Origin: Bacteroidales bacterium
GTDB lineage: Bacteria > Bacteroidota > Bacteroidia > Bacteroidales > F082
DNA length: 64,000 bases
Assembly (NCBI GenBank): GCA_017553625.1
Contig: JAFZKP010000037.1
Coordinates: 1 to 64,000, forward strand
Direction of reading: 5' to 3'
In this document: positions 48,301-58,100 of the stretch, one piece after another
Position numbering within the stretch: the stretch's first letter is position 1
Layout: every line of letters begins with the position of its first letter
Program-made: the position numbers and the translations under genes
Notes under the pieces: model-generated
Databases searched by the model: none
The model's input: the letters and a program-made list of their open reading frames with translations, nothing else
Told to the model about the DNA's origin: nothing

Positions 48301-48390
48301 GACAATCAACAGATTGACGTTGAAAATCTTGAAAGCGGAGTATATTTCATAAAAATCGGCAATTATTCTATGAAATTTGTAAAAATGTGA
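45367..48390 (+). CDS. T9SS-exported leucine-rich repeat / GLUG protein
   Basis: 1,007 residues. Signal peptide (MKKLFLTTLFLTFVISSLHAQ). Residues 25-235 are BspA-type leucine-rich repeats (LRR_5), e.g. 'VTAIGDYAFSFSAYEMLILP' and 'LTIPNSVTNIGFCAF'. A glycine-rich GLUG region (about 255-640) follows with 'FIGVFDGNGHTISDMYV' and repeated 'GGIVG', 'NCYNYGDI' units. A further beta-rich part leads to a type A C-terminal sorting domain (LEVYPNPTNGVITINL ... SGVYFIKIGNYSMKFVKM), so the type IX secretion system should carry it to the surface. Within this sorting domain sits an in-frame 28-bp palindrome (see 48205). The stop codon is inside a micro-hairpin array. Likely role: adhesion; inference. Confidence 0.9.
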   Translation: MKKLFLTTLFLTFVISSLHAQTFTAGDLNYSVNDDGVSVTVINSAGYMLGDLIIPDTVTDNGNTYAVTAIGDYAFSFSAYEMLILPNTLVSIGNEAFYCGVFNCTLRIPNSVENIGYNAFLNCRNLTGHLTIPNSVTNIGFCAFMNCGFTGLTLPESLSSISSSAFAECNQMSGTLILPSSITSIEEYAFTGCSFTSIVSYALTPPELGEDAFTDFGCSTLTVPSGCLQEYQNSDWAQYFDTFIPCWDGTVAESYAGGTGSASDPFQIATPEQLALLAQQTNSGLVGIYHYVLTNDICLSGSNMLQWIPIGKNNNTSQKYFIGVFDGNGHTISDMYVTERPDSYCVGLFGYTASATIKNLNVQNSTINYHAVVPNTVDCAGLIAGLAENSHFINCTVDGSIAYEGDTGYSLGGLVGRLPIYYSNASTISVTDCINYATIQANCPGVIIGGGENGGIIGHTFVSLGNITELNIENCYNYGDIIAGGRLGGIVGRFTISNNNKGNVRNCENYGTITATNGYSGGIAAEAEGVYLENCVNNFAGSIYGQCVGGILSTTNRYATVISKCVNHAAIFGDFSAGGIVGIGCRVSNCYNTGDISFISNGNGISNSSIGGIAGEIAKSVCRNVYNTGNVASSRGTTRAGIVIGSLGADAQCRNLYWLGDYDIPACGDSLVPENSCAFRQGTTPTTWVLDEPQYGTTDLIEALNRGSNYECLWLEDEDVINHRLPIFIDYPQNYPLIGAEWYYEITNDNGSVTYQYLECAADTTIGTTRPKVVVKSNTLYDKDLHTKITHEYVYSENGIVYWWDKQSQSYTTLYNFNAIVGEQWTIHVGTHNITMRVDEVNNIEYGGQTYRVLTVSDADDIFSGDIICGIGHTTSFFPENLLNNRDFDVDGIRCYWHFGEELLQFGEVDCDEIYNQYNDVAENEEMGLEVYPNPTNGVITINLTAVETCHGVSLPQAMEYTITNICGQIMMKGMISGDNQQIDVENLESGVYFIKIGNYSMKFVKM
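48205..48232 (+). repeat. 28-bp palindrome in frame inside the T9SS sorting domain
   Basis: Sequence begins GTAGAGACGTGCCATGGC and ends GTGTCTCTAC; it folds on itself fully if two G-T pairs are allowed. It encodes VETCHGVSLP, residues without counterpart in normal sorting domains, between the NPTNG strand and the YTITN strand. A related element lies at 53197. Confidence 0.8.
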
Positions 48391-48482
48391 GGCTGTGCCT
48401 AATGGTTGCTTCGCAAAATGTGAGGCTGTGCCTAATGTGTTGCTTCGCAAAATGTGAGGCTGTGCCTAATGTGTTGCTTCGC
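48382..48482 (+). repeat. Three tandem 33-34 bp micro-hairpin units
   Basis: Each unit is AATGTG, a hairpin AGGC TGT GCCT, AATG(TG), and a second hairpin TTGC TTC GCAA. The first unit includes the stop codon of the LRR/GLUG gene. Confidence 0.85.
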
Positions 48483-48484
48483 AA

Positions 48485-48579
48485 AATGTGATGGCTTCGC
48501 CAAATGTGACCGTAGGGAACCACATTATGGCGAAGCCATCACATTAGGCCGTTAGGCCGTCACATTCAGCCGAAGGCTG
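48485..48579. terminator. Long hairpin cluster between convergent genes
   Basis: An 18-bp perfect stem (48485-48502 with 48528-48545) is extended inward by AATGTG/CACATT to about 24 bp; its arms each contain the TGGC TTC GCCA hairpin. A further hairpin CAGCC GAA GGCTG follows (48567-48579). It lies between the ends of the LRR/GLUG gene and the tricorn-like gene and can serve as terminator for both. Confidence 0.75.
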
Positions 48580-48587
48580 CACATTAT

Positions 48588-51500
48588 TTAATGCGTCTTA
48601 TCCGGCCACTCCGGCACCGCCGGTGCCTCCGGCCATCCCTTCATCTGCTCCAAAATCACCTCGATAGCTTTATCCAGCTGTGCGTCAATGCCATTGAACT
48701 CGTCGTACGGGTTGTTGTCGATGACGATGTCAGGGTCAACGCCGTGACCTTCGATAATCCAGTTGCCGCTCTGGTCGAACGGAGCGAACTCTGGACGGTT
48801 CAAAGTGCCGCCGTCGATGAACGGCAAGCTTCCTCTGATACCCACAACACCACCCCATGAGCGTGTTCCAATGGTGGTGCCAAGCTTGTAGTGCTTGAAC
48901 TGCCACGGGAACAAATCGCCGTCGGATGCCGAGTATTTGTTGAACAGCAAAACCTTTGGTCCGTTCATCATCTGATTCGGTTTTATTTCTGCCTGAGTTC
49001 CGTTACGTGTAATGGTCCACATAGCCGCCTCACGGCGCAGACGCTCGATAATCATCGGAGAGACGTTGCCGCCGCCATTGCCACGGTCGTCGATAATCAA
49101 AGCCTTCTTCGTGAGTTGTGGATAGAAATATTTCACAAACTCGTTCAAACCCTCAGGTCCCATGTCAGGAATGTGGACGTAGCCCACCTGCCCGTTTGTC
49201 GCCTTGCTGACCTTCTCGATATTGGTCTGCACCATATTGTAGTAATAGAGCGAGTTCTCGCTTGCTATCGGCTTTACCACCACGTCACGGGCACCGTTTT
49301 CCGACGCCTTGCCGTTCAATGACAACAAAACAGCCTTTCCCGCCTTGTCAATCAACGCCTCGTAGATGTTGACCATGTCTTTTGTCGACACGCCGTCGAT
49401 TGCCACGATGAAGTCGCCTTCCTTGGCATTCACGCCTATTTCAGCCAATGGTGAGATAGTCGCCTCGTTCCAGCTCTCCCCTTTTAAAATCTTGTTGATT
49501 TTGTAATATCCGCTGCCGTCGCGCTCGAGTTCGGCGCCAAGAAGACCTGTTGTGAGACGTCTCACTGGATTACGGTCGCCGCCGCCAGTGTATGCATGCC
49601 CGATGTTGAGCTCGCCAATCATCTCGCCGATGAGGTAGTTCACATCGTTTCTGTCGCCACAAAATGGTATCAAAACCGAGTATTTGTCGTGGATTGCAGG
49701 CCAGTCGTTGCCGTGCATGTTCGGCGCATAGAAGAAATCGCGCATCTGACGCCACGCCTCGGTGTAAATCTGAGCCCATTCCTCGTGCAGGTTAACCCAT
49801 TTCTTCATGTTTGACAAGTCTATCGGCTTCTCTATGCCCTTCACCTCACGTTTCGGTGCGTCGATAACCGTCATATCCCAACGTTTACTTACAACCATCT
49901 TCTTGCCGTCAGGAGTCAGGTCGTAACCGCTGAAATCACCTATTTTTGTCGCTTCCTTGTCTTCCAAATTGTATAAATACAGTCCACGGCTATCACCCCA
50001 AACCATGTAATAAAGACCGTTTTCCACTGCCTGGAGGTCATAATAATATGCTGTATTGAGATCCGGCAACGGGATGATTCTACTCGTAATGCCTTCAAAA
50101 TCAATCTTTATTGATTTGTCATCTTCTTTCTTGGAATCCTTTTTCTTATCCTTGCCTTTGCTTGATTTCTCAGGTTTTTCGTCTTTTGCCTCGCCTTTTT
50201 CTATCGAGACTTCATCATTTTTTGCCAAGAATGGCGATGGGGTGTCCTTCTGCAAAGTAACCATGTAGATTCGGCTCATCTCGCGATAGGCGTAGTTCCA
50301 TTCCACATTGCTGTATGTCGGATTGAAATCGCGTGCCGAGACAAAATACAGATACTTGCCGTTCTTGTCGAATGTTGGATTCTCAGAATTAAACCAAGTG
50401 TCGGTGACAGCCTCACTCTTCTGAGTATCAACGTTATAGATAAAAATCTGACTGAATTCCGACATCTTTGCATTACTGTAGGCAATCCATTTGCTGTCTG
50501 GCGACCATACATAATCGTCAATTTCGCCAGCCTCACTCCTTGCTATTTCAGTCACTTTTTTCGATGCCACGTCAATCATCATGAGGCGGTTCATCTTGTC
50601 GTACCATGTGATTTTCTTGCTGTCTGGCGACCATGATGGCTGGTATTTGTATGTCTCCGAAACCTTTTGAGGATCAGTGAGTTGTATCGCTTCTTCCTTG
50701 CCGTCCTGTTTCTGGATGTAAAGCTCGTCGTTGCCGGTTCTGTCGGAGATGTAAGCGATGTATTCGCCATCCGGCGACCAAGCGACGTTTCTGTCATGCA
50801 CGCCGTCTGATTTCGTCAGATTCCTTGTGATTCCTGACTCTACAGGCAATGTCCACACGTCGCCGCGAGCACCCAAAACGATTCGTCTGCCGTCAGGAGA
50901 AACGCTTCCGGAGGTGATGTTTTTCGATGCATCGACATATTTTGTTCTTGTTGAGATGCCGTCACCAATAATCTTCACCTTGATTTTATTGATTGAATTG
51001 TCTTTCAAACTCAAACGATAAAGCTCTCCGCCGTTTTCATAAACGATGTCGTTGTCACCCAACGAAGGGTATTTCACATCGTAATAAGTATAGTTTGTTA
51101 CCTTTGTAAGTTCCTTATTATCAAGGTTATAACAGAAGATATTCATCGTTCTGTCACGGTCCGAGCAGAAATAAATCTTGTTTCCGACCCACATCGGGAA
51201 GATGTCCTGCGCATCGTTGTTGGTGATGTTTGTCAACTCTTTTGTGTTAAAATCGAAAATCCACACGTCGTCAGCCATGCCGCCCCTGTAGTATTTCCAG
51301 GTGCGGAACTCGCGCATCACGCGGTTGAACGCAATCTTCTGACCGTCAGGCGAATAGCTGATCCAGCCGCCTTCTGAAAACGGCAGCTGCTCGCCAAGAC
51401 CGCCGTTGATGTTTGCCACAAAAAGCTGTCCCACGAAATCGTCCCAAGTGATTCTGCGTGAACGGTAAACGATGTTTTCGTTGTCCTTCCACGTCATCAC

Positions 51501-51875
51501 GATGTTGTTCGGTCCCATGCGGTCAGACAAATCATCGCGCCCAAGGGTCGCAGTGTACGTAACACGCTGTGGCTCACCGCCTTCGGCTGGCATCACGTAA
51601 ACCTCTGTGTTTCCGTCATACTGACCGGTGAATGCGAGGTTTTTCCCGTCAGGCGAGAATCTTGCGAAGATTTCGAACCCGTCAGGGTCGTTGGTCAACT
51701 GCCGCGCCATCCCGTCGCCGTTGACGTCAACGGTGTAAAGGTCGCCGGCATAGCTGAAGACAACCTGGTTTCCGTGAATAGCCGGAAAACGCAGCATCTT
51801 CGCCTCGTCCTGTGCTTGCAACGACAACGCGCCGAAAGCAAGCATCATACTGATAATCAATAAGTTCTTTTTCAT
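48588..51875 (-). CDS. Tricorn-like periplasmic S41 protease
   Basis: 1,095 residues with a signal peptide (MKKNLLIISMMLAFGALSLQAQ). Two beta-propeller regions made of PD40/WD40-like repeats (about 25-310 and 320-560; repeated 'SPDGKN' and 'WSPDSK') are followed by a Lys-rich linker (about 555-592), the tricorn core C1 domain with 'FFYAPNMHGNDW' (likely catalytic His), a PDZ domain (about 790-860) and the S41 serine protease domain. The nucleophile is S984 in 'NKYSASDGDLF', with GGG at 'DRGNGGGN' forming the oxyanion region. It should cut short peptides from larger protease products. It lies nine bases after the UvrD/AddA gene in the same direction. Confidence 0.93.
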   Translation of the reverse strand: MKKNLLIISMMLAFGALSLQAQDEAKMLRFPAIHGNQVVFSYAGDLYTVDVNGDGMARQLTNDPDGFEIFARFSPDGKNLAFTGQYDGNTEVYVMPAEGGEPQRVTYTATLGRDDLSDRMGPNNIVMTWKDNENIVYRSRRITWDDFVGQLFVANINGGLGEQLPFSEGGWISYSPDGQKIAFNRVMREFRTWKYYRGGMADDVWIFDFNTKELTNITNNDAQDIFPMWVGNKIYFCSDRDRTMNIFCYNLDNKELTKVTNYTYYDVKYPSLGDNDIVYENGGELYRLSLKDNSINKIKVKIIGDGISTRTKYVDASKNITSGSVSPDGRRIVLGARGDVWTLPVESGITRNLTKSDGVHDRNVAWSPDGEYIAYISDRTGNDELYIQKQDGKEEAIQLTDPQKVSETYKYQPSWSPDSKKITWYDKMNRLMMIDVASKKVTEIARSEAGEIDDYVWSPDSKWIAYSNAKMSEFSQIFIYNVDTQKSEAVTDTWFNSENPTFDKNGKYLYFVSARDFNPTYSNVEWNYAYREMSRIYMVTLQKDTPSPFLAKNDEVSIEKGEAKDEKPEKSSKGKDKKKDSKKEDDKSIKIDFEGITSRIIPLPDLNTAYYYDLQAVENGLYYMVWGDSRGLYLYNLEDKEATKIGDFSGYDLTPDGKKMVVSKRWDMTVIDAPKREVKGIEKPIDLSNMKKWVNLHEEWAQIYTEAWRQMRDFFYAPNMHGNDWPAIHDKYSVLIPFCGDRNDVNYLIGEMIGELNIGHAYTGGGDRNPVRRLTTGLLGAELERDGSGYYKINKILKGESWNEATISPLAEIGVNAKEGDFIVAIDGVSTKDMVNIYEALIDKAGKAVLLSLNGKASENGARDVVVKPIASENSLYYYNMVQTNIEKVSKATNGQVGYVHIPDMGPEGLNEFVKYFYPQLTKKALIIDDRGNGGGNVSPMIIERLRREAAMWTITRNGTQAEIKPNQMMNGPKVLLFNKYSASDGDLFPWQFKHYKLGTTIGTRSWGGVVGIRGSLPFIDGGTLNRPEFAPFDQSGNWIIEGHGVDPDIVIDNNPYDEFNGIDAQLDKAIEVILEQMKGWPEAPAVPEWPDKTH

Positions 51876-51884
51876 AGTATAAAT

Positions 51885-54800
51885 TTAAAACAGTCTGTCC
51901 ATTTTCACCTCAACCACTTCGACATCATCACCAATATAAACGAGATAAGCCTTGATTTGCTGCATGGGATTCATCTGAATTATCGCACCCATGTAGTCGC
52001 GCAGCTGGTTGTAATACTCCTCGTGCGCCTTGCCAGTCTTGTAGTCAATCAAAATCGTGCCGTTTTTCGTCTCCGCATACCTGTCAGGACGGATGATTCT
52101 GCCGTCGTATGTGTGAATATCCATCTCGTTTTTCACGATTGCATCAGCGGCAAAGGCGGGCTTAAGTTGCGGAATATCAGCCACTTTGCGGAATGTCTCA
52201 AGCAGTTTGGCGGCTTGTTCCCCGTCGATGGTGCCGTCGTTGACGTATGGTCTCAACGCCATCTCAGCGTCGTCAATCGTCTTGATTTTCGACAAGATCT
52301 GGTGTACCAGCGAGCCCCATTCCTCGGGCATGAACGAGCCCTTCTCCGCCCAAATCATGGTCGGGTCCGGGTCGACTTTCAGCTTCTCAAACCAATTCAA
52401 CGTTTTAGGAGCCGTCTCGCCTTCCTTCAACTCCAAAATCTTAACCTCATCATTATTTGCGGCTTTCTCCTTGACTTTCAATATTGTAGAATCAATATCG
52501 CCATAATTGTATGAAGTATGCTCCTCGCCTTCCACAATGTCAAATTCATCGTTTTTCACGAAATAATCGTTGAAATCAGAATCGTCATTTTCATTTTTAA
52601 TATGTTGAAAATCATGATTTTCCGCAAAGAAATCTGTAAAGAGGTTATAGCTGTTTCCCGATTTCTCTGACGGCTTTTTGTCGTTGGTGTAAACAAAAAG
52701 CATGCTTTTCGCCCTCGTCATCGCCACATAAATGATGTCCAGCACATCGAGCATCGTCTTGTTTTCCTCTTTTTCCAAAAGATGCTCAAACACAGTCCCT
52801 GCCAGTTTCTCTTTCAACAGCTTCAGCAGAAACGCGTCAAGATACGGAATATCCTTAGTGTCCTCATTATCAGCGCATTGTATCCACATCTCACTTTGTG
52901 TGAAGCCAAGAGACGAACGCAGGTTCGTGTCGGCGTATGGATACATAACCACATTGAATTCCAATCCTTTAGCCTTATGGATGGTCATAATGTTGACGCA
53001 ATCGAGGTCACCTGTTATCTGCACTGCGAGCTTGTCTTTCTTCTTTTCCCAAAATTCCAGAAAATCGCCGATTCCCGCACTGTGACGGCACTGCCATTCA
53101 TAAACCATGTTCATGAAATATTGAAGGAAGACGTCGGTAACGATGTTGAAATTGTAATTCTCGCAAATCCTGGCAATAACATCGTATAATCCCCCGGTAA
53201 AGACGCGATTCATCGCGTCTCCACAATGCATCGATTGGCAATTTGTTTTATTTGAAAAATAATCCACCGCCATCTGCGTCACCGGATTATCCGCATCGAC
53301 CATCAATTTCAAGGTGTTTATAATCAGCTGGACCTTGTCGGAGGTCTGCAACAACACCGATTCCGCCGACAACACCTCGATGTCGTTTGCAACCAGAAAA
53401 TCGGCTATGTCAGTGCCATCGTTATTAGAACGCACCAATATTGTAATATCCTTGTAATCAATTCCTTGTTTATGCAAATCTATAATTTGCTTTAACATCA
53501 AGGATTTGACCTTTTCCTTGTATTCGGAAGTCTTCATCTCGCCATGAAACACCTCCACAGACACGAAACCGCCTTGGTTTTGCGGTGCGTAAACCTGTTC
53601 TGCGTCATGGTAAACATCGTCGGTGATTTTGGTTCCGGCATATCTGAAAAACGTGTTGTTGAATATCACCACGTTTTCCGACGAGCGGTAATTCGTACCC
53701 AGCGTCATTTTCTGCGCCGAATTGATGAACTGCGCCTCACAACGCTCCCCGAACTCGCCCTCCGGACGCTTGTAAATCCTCGGCAAACTGATGATTTGCT
53801 CCACCTCGCCGCTCCTGAACCTGTAAATCGACTGCTTCGCGTCACCGACAATCATGTTCATGTTGCCAAACGACAGGCTGTTTTCCATCAAAGGCAGGAA
53901 ATTCTGCCACTGCAGCACCGACGTGTCCTGAAACTCGTCGATGAAATAATGCTTGTACCTCTCGCCTATCCTCTCGTAAATGAACGGCACCGAACAGTCG
54001 CCCAAAATGTCTGAAATGCGTTTGTTGAACTCCGAGATATGCACCTGCGACGTCTCAGCAATATATTCCTTGATAAGCTTGAAAATATGATTCCTCAGGA
54101 CATACAAATACAGGTCTTTTTCAATGGTTCCAAAAATCAACTTCTTGGAATACAACGATTTATATTTTTCAATCGCATTTCTATAAACCCCAACAATCGT
54201 CTCGCCAGAAATCCTGCTTTTCGCGTCATTCCAGTTTTTCTCACCGCTCAAAATCTTCTCGATTGTCGCCGTCGTCACGCTGCTCTTGCCCTCGCTCATC
54301 TTCTTTTTCACCGAAGGCAACCCCGTTTTCGCCTTTCCGTTGTAATCCTGCTCCGTTATTCCAAGCCTCGCTTCTTCATATTCTATATCACTGACAATCA
54401 ACGACAAAGCATCGTTTATCTTCTCATTTTCAGAATGAACGTATTTCTTTATCGTCTTGTATTTCTCCTTATCTAATTCATTGAAATTCTTATAGTTGCC
54501 TTTGCGATAAGCATCTTCTGAAAGCAGCTTCCCGATGTACTCACCAATAAGCTTTTTCACATTCCAAGACGTCTCTTCCGAAAGGTTATACTCAACAAAA
54601 TTCGACAAGATAGTGGTTATGAAGTCGTCTTTGCCAATCTCGTCGGAAAGCCGCTGAATTATCTCGTCAATCAAATCATCGTTGTCCAGAATCACGGAAT
54701 ACTGCCCCGGAAGCTCCAACTCCCTCGCAAAACTGCGTGAGAGACGCTGCACGAAGCTGTCAATGGTGCAGACCGCCACATCGCTGTAGTTGTGCAACAT

Positions 54801-55118
54801 CCTGACATACAATTGCTTGGCTCGAAAAACAAGGACATTCTCCTCTATCTCCAAAGTTGAAACAAGATAATCGCGCATCTGCTTGATGTCGCCGCTATCG
54901 GAGCCTTCGCTGATACCGAGAAGAAAACGTAGAATCTTGGCTTTCATCTCGTTAGCCGCTTTATTGGTAAACGTTACGGCAAGAATCTCGCGGTAAGCGT
55001 CAGCATTGTCACCAAGACACAAAGTCAGATACTCCCGCACAATCGTGAATGTCTTTCCCGAACCTGCGGAAGCCTTGTAAATCTTGAAAGGCTTGCTATT
55101 CTGTCTTTGGCTTTTCAT
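51885..55118 (-). CDS. UvrD/AddA-like helicase-nuclease
   Basis: 1,077 residues, an SF1A helicase with a C-terminal RecB-type nuclease, as in AddA. Visible: Walker A 'YKASAGSGKTFTIV' (near 15-28), motif Ia 'LAVTFTNKAANEMK', DEFQDT box near 393, 'GDAKQSIYRFRSGE', motif V 'MTIHKAKGLEFNVVMYP', motif VI 'YVAMTRAKSMLFVY', and the PD-(D/E)XK end 'RPDRYAETKNGTILIDYKTG'. It takes part in double-strand break repair, normally with an AddB partner, which is not next to it here. It overlaps the TamB gene by 23 bases. A 28-bp palindrome adds about ten residues near 632-641. Confidence 0.92.
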   Translation of the reverse strand: MKSQRQNSKPFKIYKASAGSGKTFTIVREYLTLCLGDNADAYREILAVTFTNKAANEMKAKILRFLLGISEGSDSGDIKQMRDYLVSTLEIEENVLVFRAKQLYVRMLHNYSDVAVCTIDSFVQRLSRSFARELELPGQYSVILDNDDLIDEIIQRLSDEIGKDDFITTILSNFVEYNLSEETSWNVKKLIGEYIGKLLSEDAYRKGNYKNFNELDKEKYKTIKKYVHSENEKINDALSLIVSDIEYEEARLGITEQDYNGKAKTGLPSVKKKMSEGKSSVTTATIEKILSGEKNWNDAKSRISGETIVGVYRNAIEKYKSLYSKKLIFGTIEKDLYLYVLRNHIFKLIKEYIAETSQVHISEFNKRISDILGDCSVPFIYERIGERYKHYFIDEFQDTSVLQWQNFLPLMENSLSFGNMNMIVGDAKQSIYRFRSGEVEQIISLPRIYKRPEGEFGERCEAQFINSAQKMTLGTNYRSSENVVIFNNTFFRYAGTKITDDVYHDAEQVYAPQNQGGFVSVEVFHGEMKTSEYKEKVKSLMLKQIIDLHKQGIDYKDITILVRSNNDGTDIADFLVANDIEVLSAESVLLQTSDKVQLIINTLKLMVDADNPVTQMAVDYFSNKTNCQSMHCGDAMNRVFTGGLYDVIARICENYNFNIVTDVFLQYFMNMVYEWQCRHSAGIGDFLEFWEKKKDKLAVQITGDLDCVNIMTIHKAKGLEFNVVMYPYADTNLRSSLGFTQSEMWIQCADNEDTKDIPYLDAFLLKLLKEKLAGTVFEHLLEKEENKTMLDVLDIIYVAMTRAKSMLFVYTNDKKPSEKSGNSYNLFTDFFAENHDFQHIKNENDDSDFNDYFVKNDEFDIVEGEEHTSYNYGDIDSTILKVKEKAANNDEVKILELKEGETAPKTLNWFEKLKVDPDPTMIWAEKGSFMPEEWGSLVHQILSKIKTIDDAEMALRPYVNDGTIDGEQAAKLLETFRKVADIPQLKPAFAADAIVKNEMDIHTYDGRIIRPDRYAETKNGTILIDYKTGKAHEEYYNQLRDYMGAIIQMNPMQQIKAYLVYIGDDVEVVEVKMDRLF
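53197..53224 (-). repeat. 28-bp palindrome in frame inside the helicase gene
   Basis: On the minus strand it begins GTGGAGACGCGATGAATCG and ends CGTCTTTAC: an 8-bp perfect inner stem (AGACGCGA/TCGCGTCT on plus) with diverged outer bases. It encodes CGDAMNRVFT in an otherwise normal helicase 2B region. Same length and same GAGAC/GTCTC ends as the element at 48205. Confidence 0.8.
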
Positions 55119-58100
55119 CTAACTTCAATTTTGTTTTGTTCGCCTTGTTTTTCTTGTTAAAAGTGAAAATCTCCCTGATATTGTCGAAGCTTTGCGAGAA
55201 TGAAATACCGACCCCCTGAGTGAAATCAGAATAGTTTTCAAACGAATAGTAATAGTAGTTATTCTTTACGTTTGTGTGATTATATGCCTTGAAACTCAAT
55301 CGCTTGGTGATTTTGAGTGTCAAATCCACATCACCCACGATGTTGTTGGCCTGCGAGGCGTCGCTCTTGTTGCCCCTGATAACGCCGAAGTTGCCTTCGA
55401 TTGTCAGACGGTCGTCGAAGAGCTGCGTCGACAAAGCCACCTCCAGCTCCTCGTTGGTGAGCTGGTCGTTAGGCGTGTAATTGATACCGATGTCAAAGTC
55501 TTTTGAAATCTGCGACAGCCAGTTACTCAGTTGGTTGGTTATTACGCTGTAGCCTGCCGTGGTGCCGAATCTCGCGATGTTGCTTCCCGCAGTATACGAG
55601 AACGAGCCGAGCACCATCAATGAGAACACCTGCTGTGCCATCACCGCCTGATTGGTGGTGTCGATAATCGAAAACACCAGGTTTTTCGTATCTTCCTTAG
55701 CATTCGGAAGCTCCAGCCCAAATGTAATCGTAGGGTTCATCAGCTTGTCGGAAAGCCTGATAATGCAGTCCACGTTGATGTTGTTGGTCAACGCGGTGGA
55801 GTCCACCAACGACGAGCCTAACGATGTCAGCGACGATTTAGTCCTGTACACACCAACGATGTTGATATCCGCATCGGCAGGGTCTCCGGTCCATCGCAAC
55901 GTGCCGCCCTCACGCAAAGTGAACGTCCTCTTCACCATCTGAAGCGTGAAGTTGAACACTCCGCTGTTTATCACATAATCGCCCCTGAGGGCGAAATCGT
56001 CGTCGTCAAGGTCAATTTTTATGTTTCCAGCTCCCCTCGCACTGATGTTTCCCATATTCTGAGGCAGGAAAATATTCACGGCAGCGTCAGGATTGACATC
56101 AGCCATGAGATCCATAGTGAAACTACCTTTTTCTTTTGAAACCTCAGGGACGTATGTCTCAACCAAAGTGTCAGATTCGGCTTCTCTTCGCACAAAAACA
56201 ATGAAATCATTGTTCATCGTGCTCGTCCCCGACAACGGGATGTCAATCACAGTGCCTTTCTTCGTGACGGCTTCGATATTCATGACGATGTTGTCAATCG
56301 GACCGCTAATCAGCACTGTGCCGTCCGCAACAGCAGAGCCGTAAAAGCCCTCCGCCTGCTCAACAGGAATGTTAAGTGCAAGAAAATCATTGCATTTCAA
56401 ACTCAAATCGAAATCAAAGTCTCTCAGATAATTGTGTCTTATCATGCCGTTCAGCGAAGCCGTGTTACCAAGAGTGTCGTTAATTATCATATTATCAATG
56501 ACAATCTTATCTTTTTGAATATCAATGTCATTGCTGAAAGTGTAATACGTATTCAGATAGTTTATCTTGCAACCGGCGTCGATAATGCTGACCTTTCCCA
56601 TAAACTCCGGCTCGCTGAATGAGCCTCTGATTCTTGCGTTTCCGCTCGCATATCCGTTCATCCTGTTGACAACCTTGCTGATAAACGGCGACACGGTTTC
56701 CAGTTTGAATTTGTCGAATTTCAAATTGAAATTCAGATTGTTACTACGCCTCATCGGTGAATAATAACCGTTCAGCCTGACCGATTCATGCTGCTCATTT
56801 TCAAAAAGGCTGTTGTAAATCTCGGAATTTATGTAAATCGACTTGCTCTCGTCAACCCATTTCGTATTTACAAAAACATCCCCCACTTCCTGTTTGTTCA
56901 GATAAAACTCCTTCAACTCAAGAATCGAGGAAAACGCCAACTGCTCATCCAGACCCGAGAAACCGACAAATCCGGTCACAATTCCATCAAAATCAAGGTC
57001 GTTGCCAACTGTAATGAAGTCAAAATCAGAGACATCCACATTCTTCAGCGTCACCATGAGCGTGTCCTGATTCCTCTTCGGATAAACGCCGTTCACCTTC
57101 ATCGACTGGGCATTGGTATACAGCTCAAAATCGTTGATAAAAGTCTTTGTTTTCTGAAAATCAATTACACAATTCGGATTCAATGCCCAAAGAGTGTCGT
57201 TCACAACAATCTCATCCGACTTTATCGTCAGCAATCCGCCAGATTTCGGATGCGGCACAAACATCGATTTGATATGCGCCTTGTTTCTGTCCTCTTCAAT
57301 GTCGTCATCCCATTGTAAATCAATAAGAATCGTGTCATTGGCGAATTTTGTCTGAACCACCACATTTTCAAGGCTTATCGGATCAGGATTCGTACTCGTC
57401 GTGTCCCGGATTATTATATCATCAAATGTGATATCCGACAAAAATTCATCGAATTTTCCAGTGTTTCTTATCTCTAAATTCTTGAATTTCAGATTGTTAT
57501 ACCAAACTTCAGGCGATTCAATCGTGGAGCCGTGATACGCATATCCGTCAGTATATGTGGCGGTGACAGTCGTTCCCCTGCTCACATAAAGTTCAGGTAT
57601 AAACAGCTTCGAAAGCTGCCGTGTGTCTTTCAAATTCAACGAAAGCGAGAATTCCTGTTTGTTGGTGTCAGGAATCGTGTTTCCAAACCACGCCGGAATA
57701 TTCACATAACGTTTTGCCGTGTTTTTCATGGCGTTGGCAAATGTCTTGAAATTGATGATTCCAGAGCTGTAAAAATCAAAGAAATCACAGTTTATCTCAA
57801 TGTCTTTGATGCCGCTGAACTCCGTCACACTCGCCGAGAAATCCTTCATCGTATACTCGTCGCCGTTGTAAAACTTAGTATTTTCAATGTCCAACTTTCC
57901 AGTGATATTGTCGATGTCATCACCGGTAAACTGAAGGTCTATCAACGATGAAACAACCATAACAGTATCATTATCAATGAGTTTAAGCTTGACAAGGTCT
58001 GCATCTTTAATATCAGCTTTTATGTTGTACGACGGCATTTCTCCATTTAGGTCAATCATCGCCGACAAATCCAAGCCCACGTGAGGATGCTCAAGCTTCG

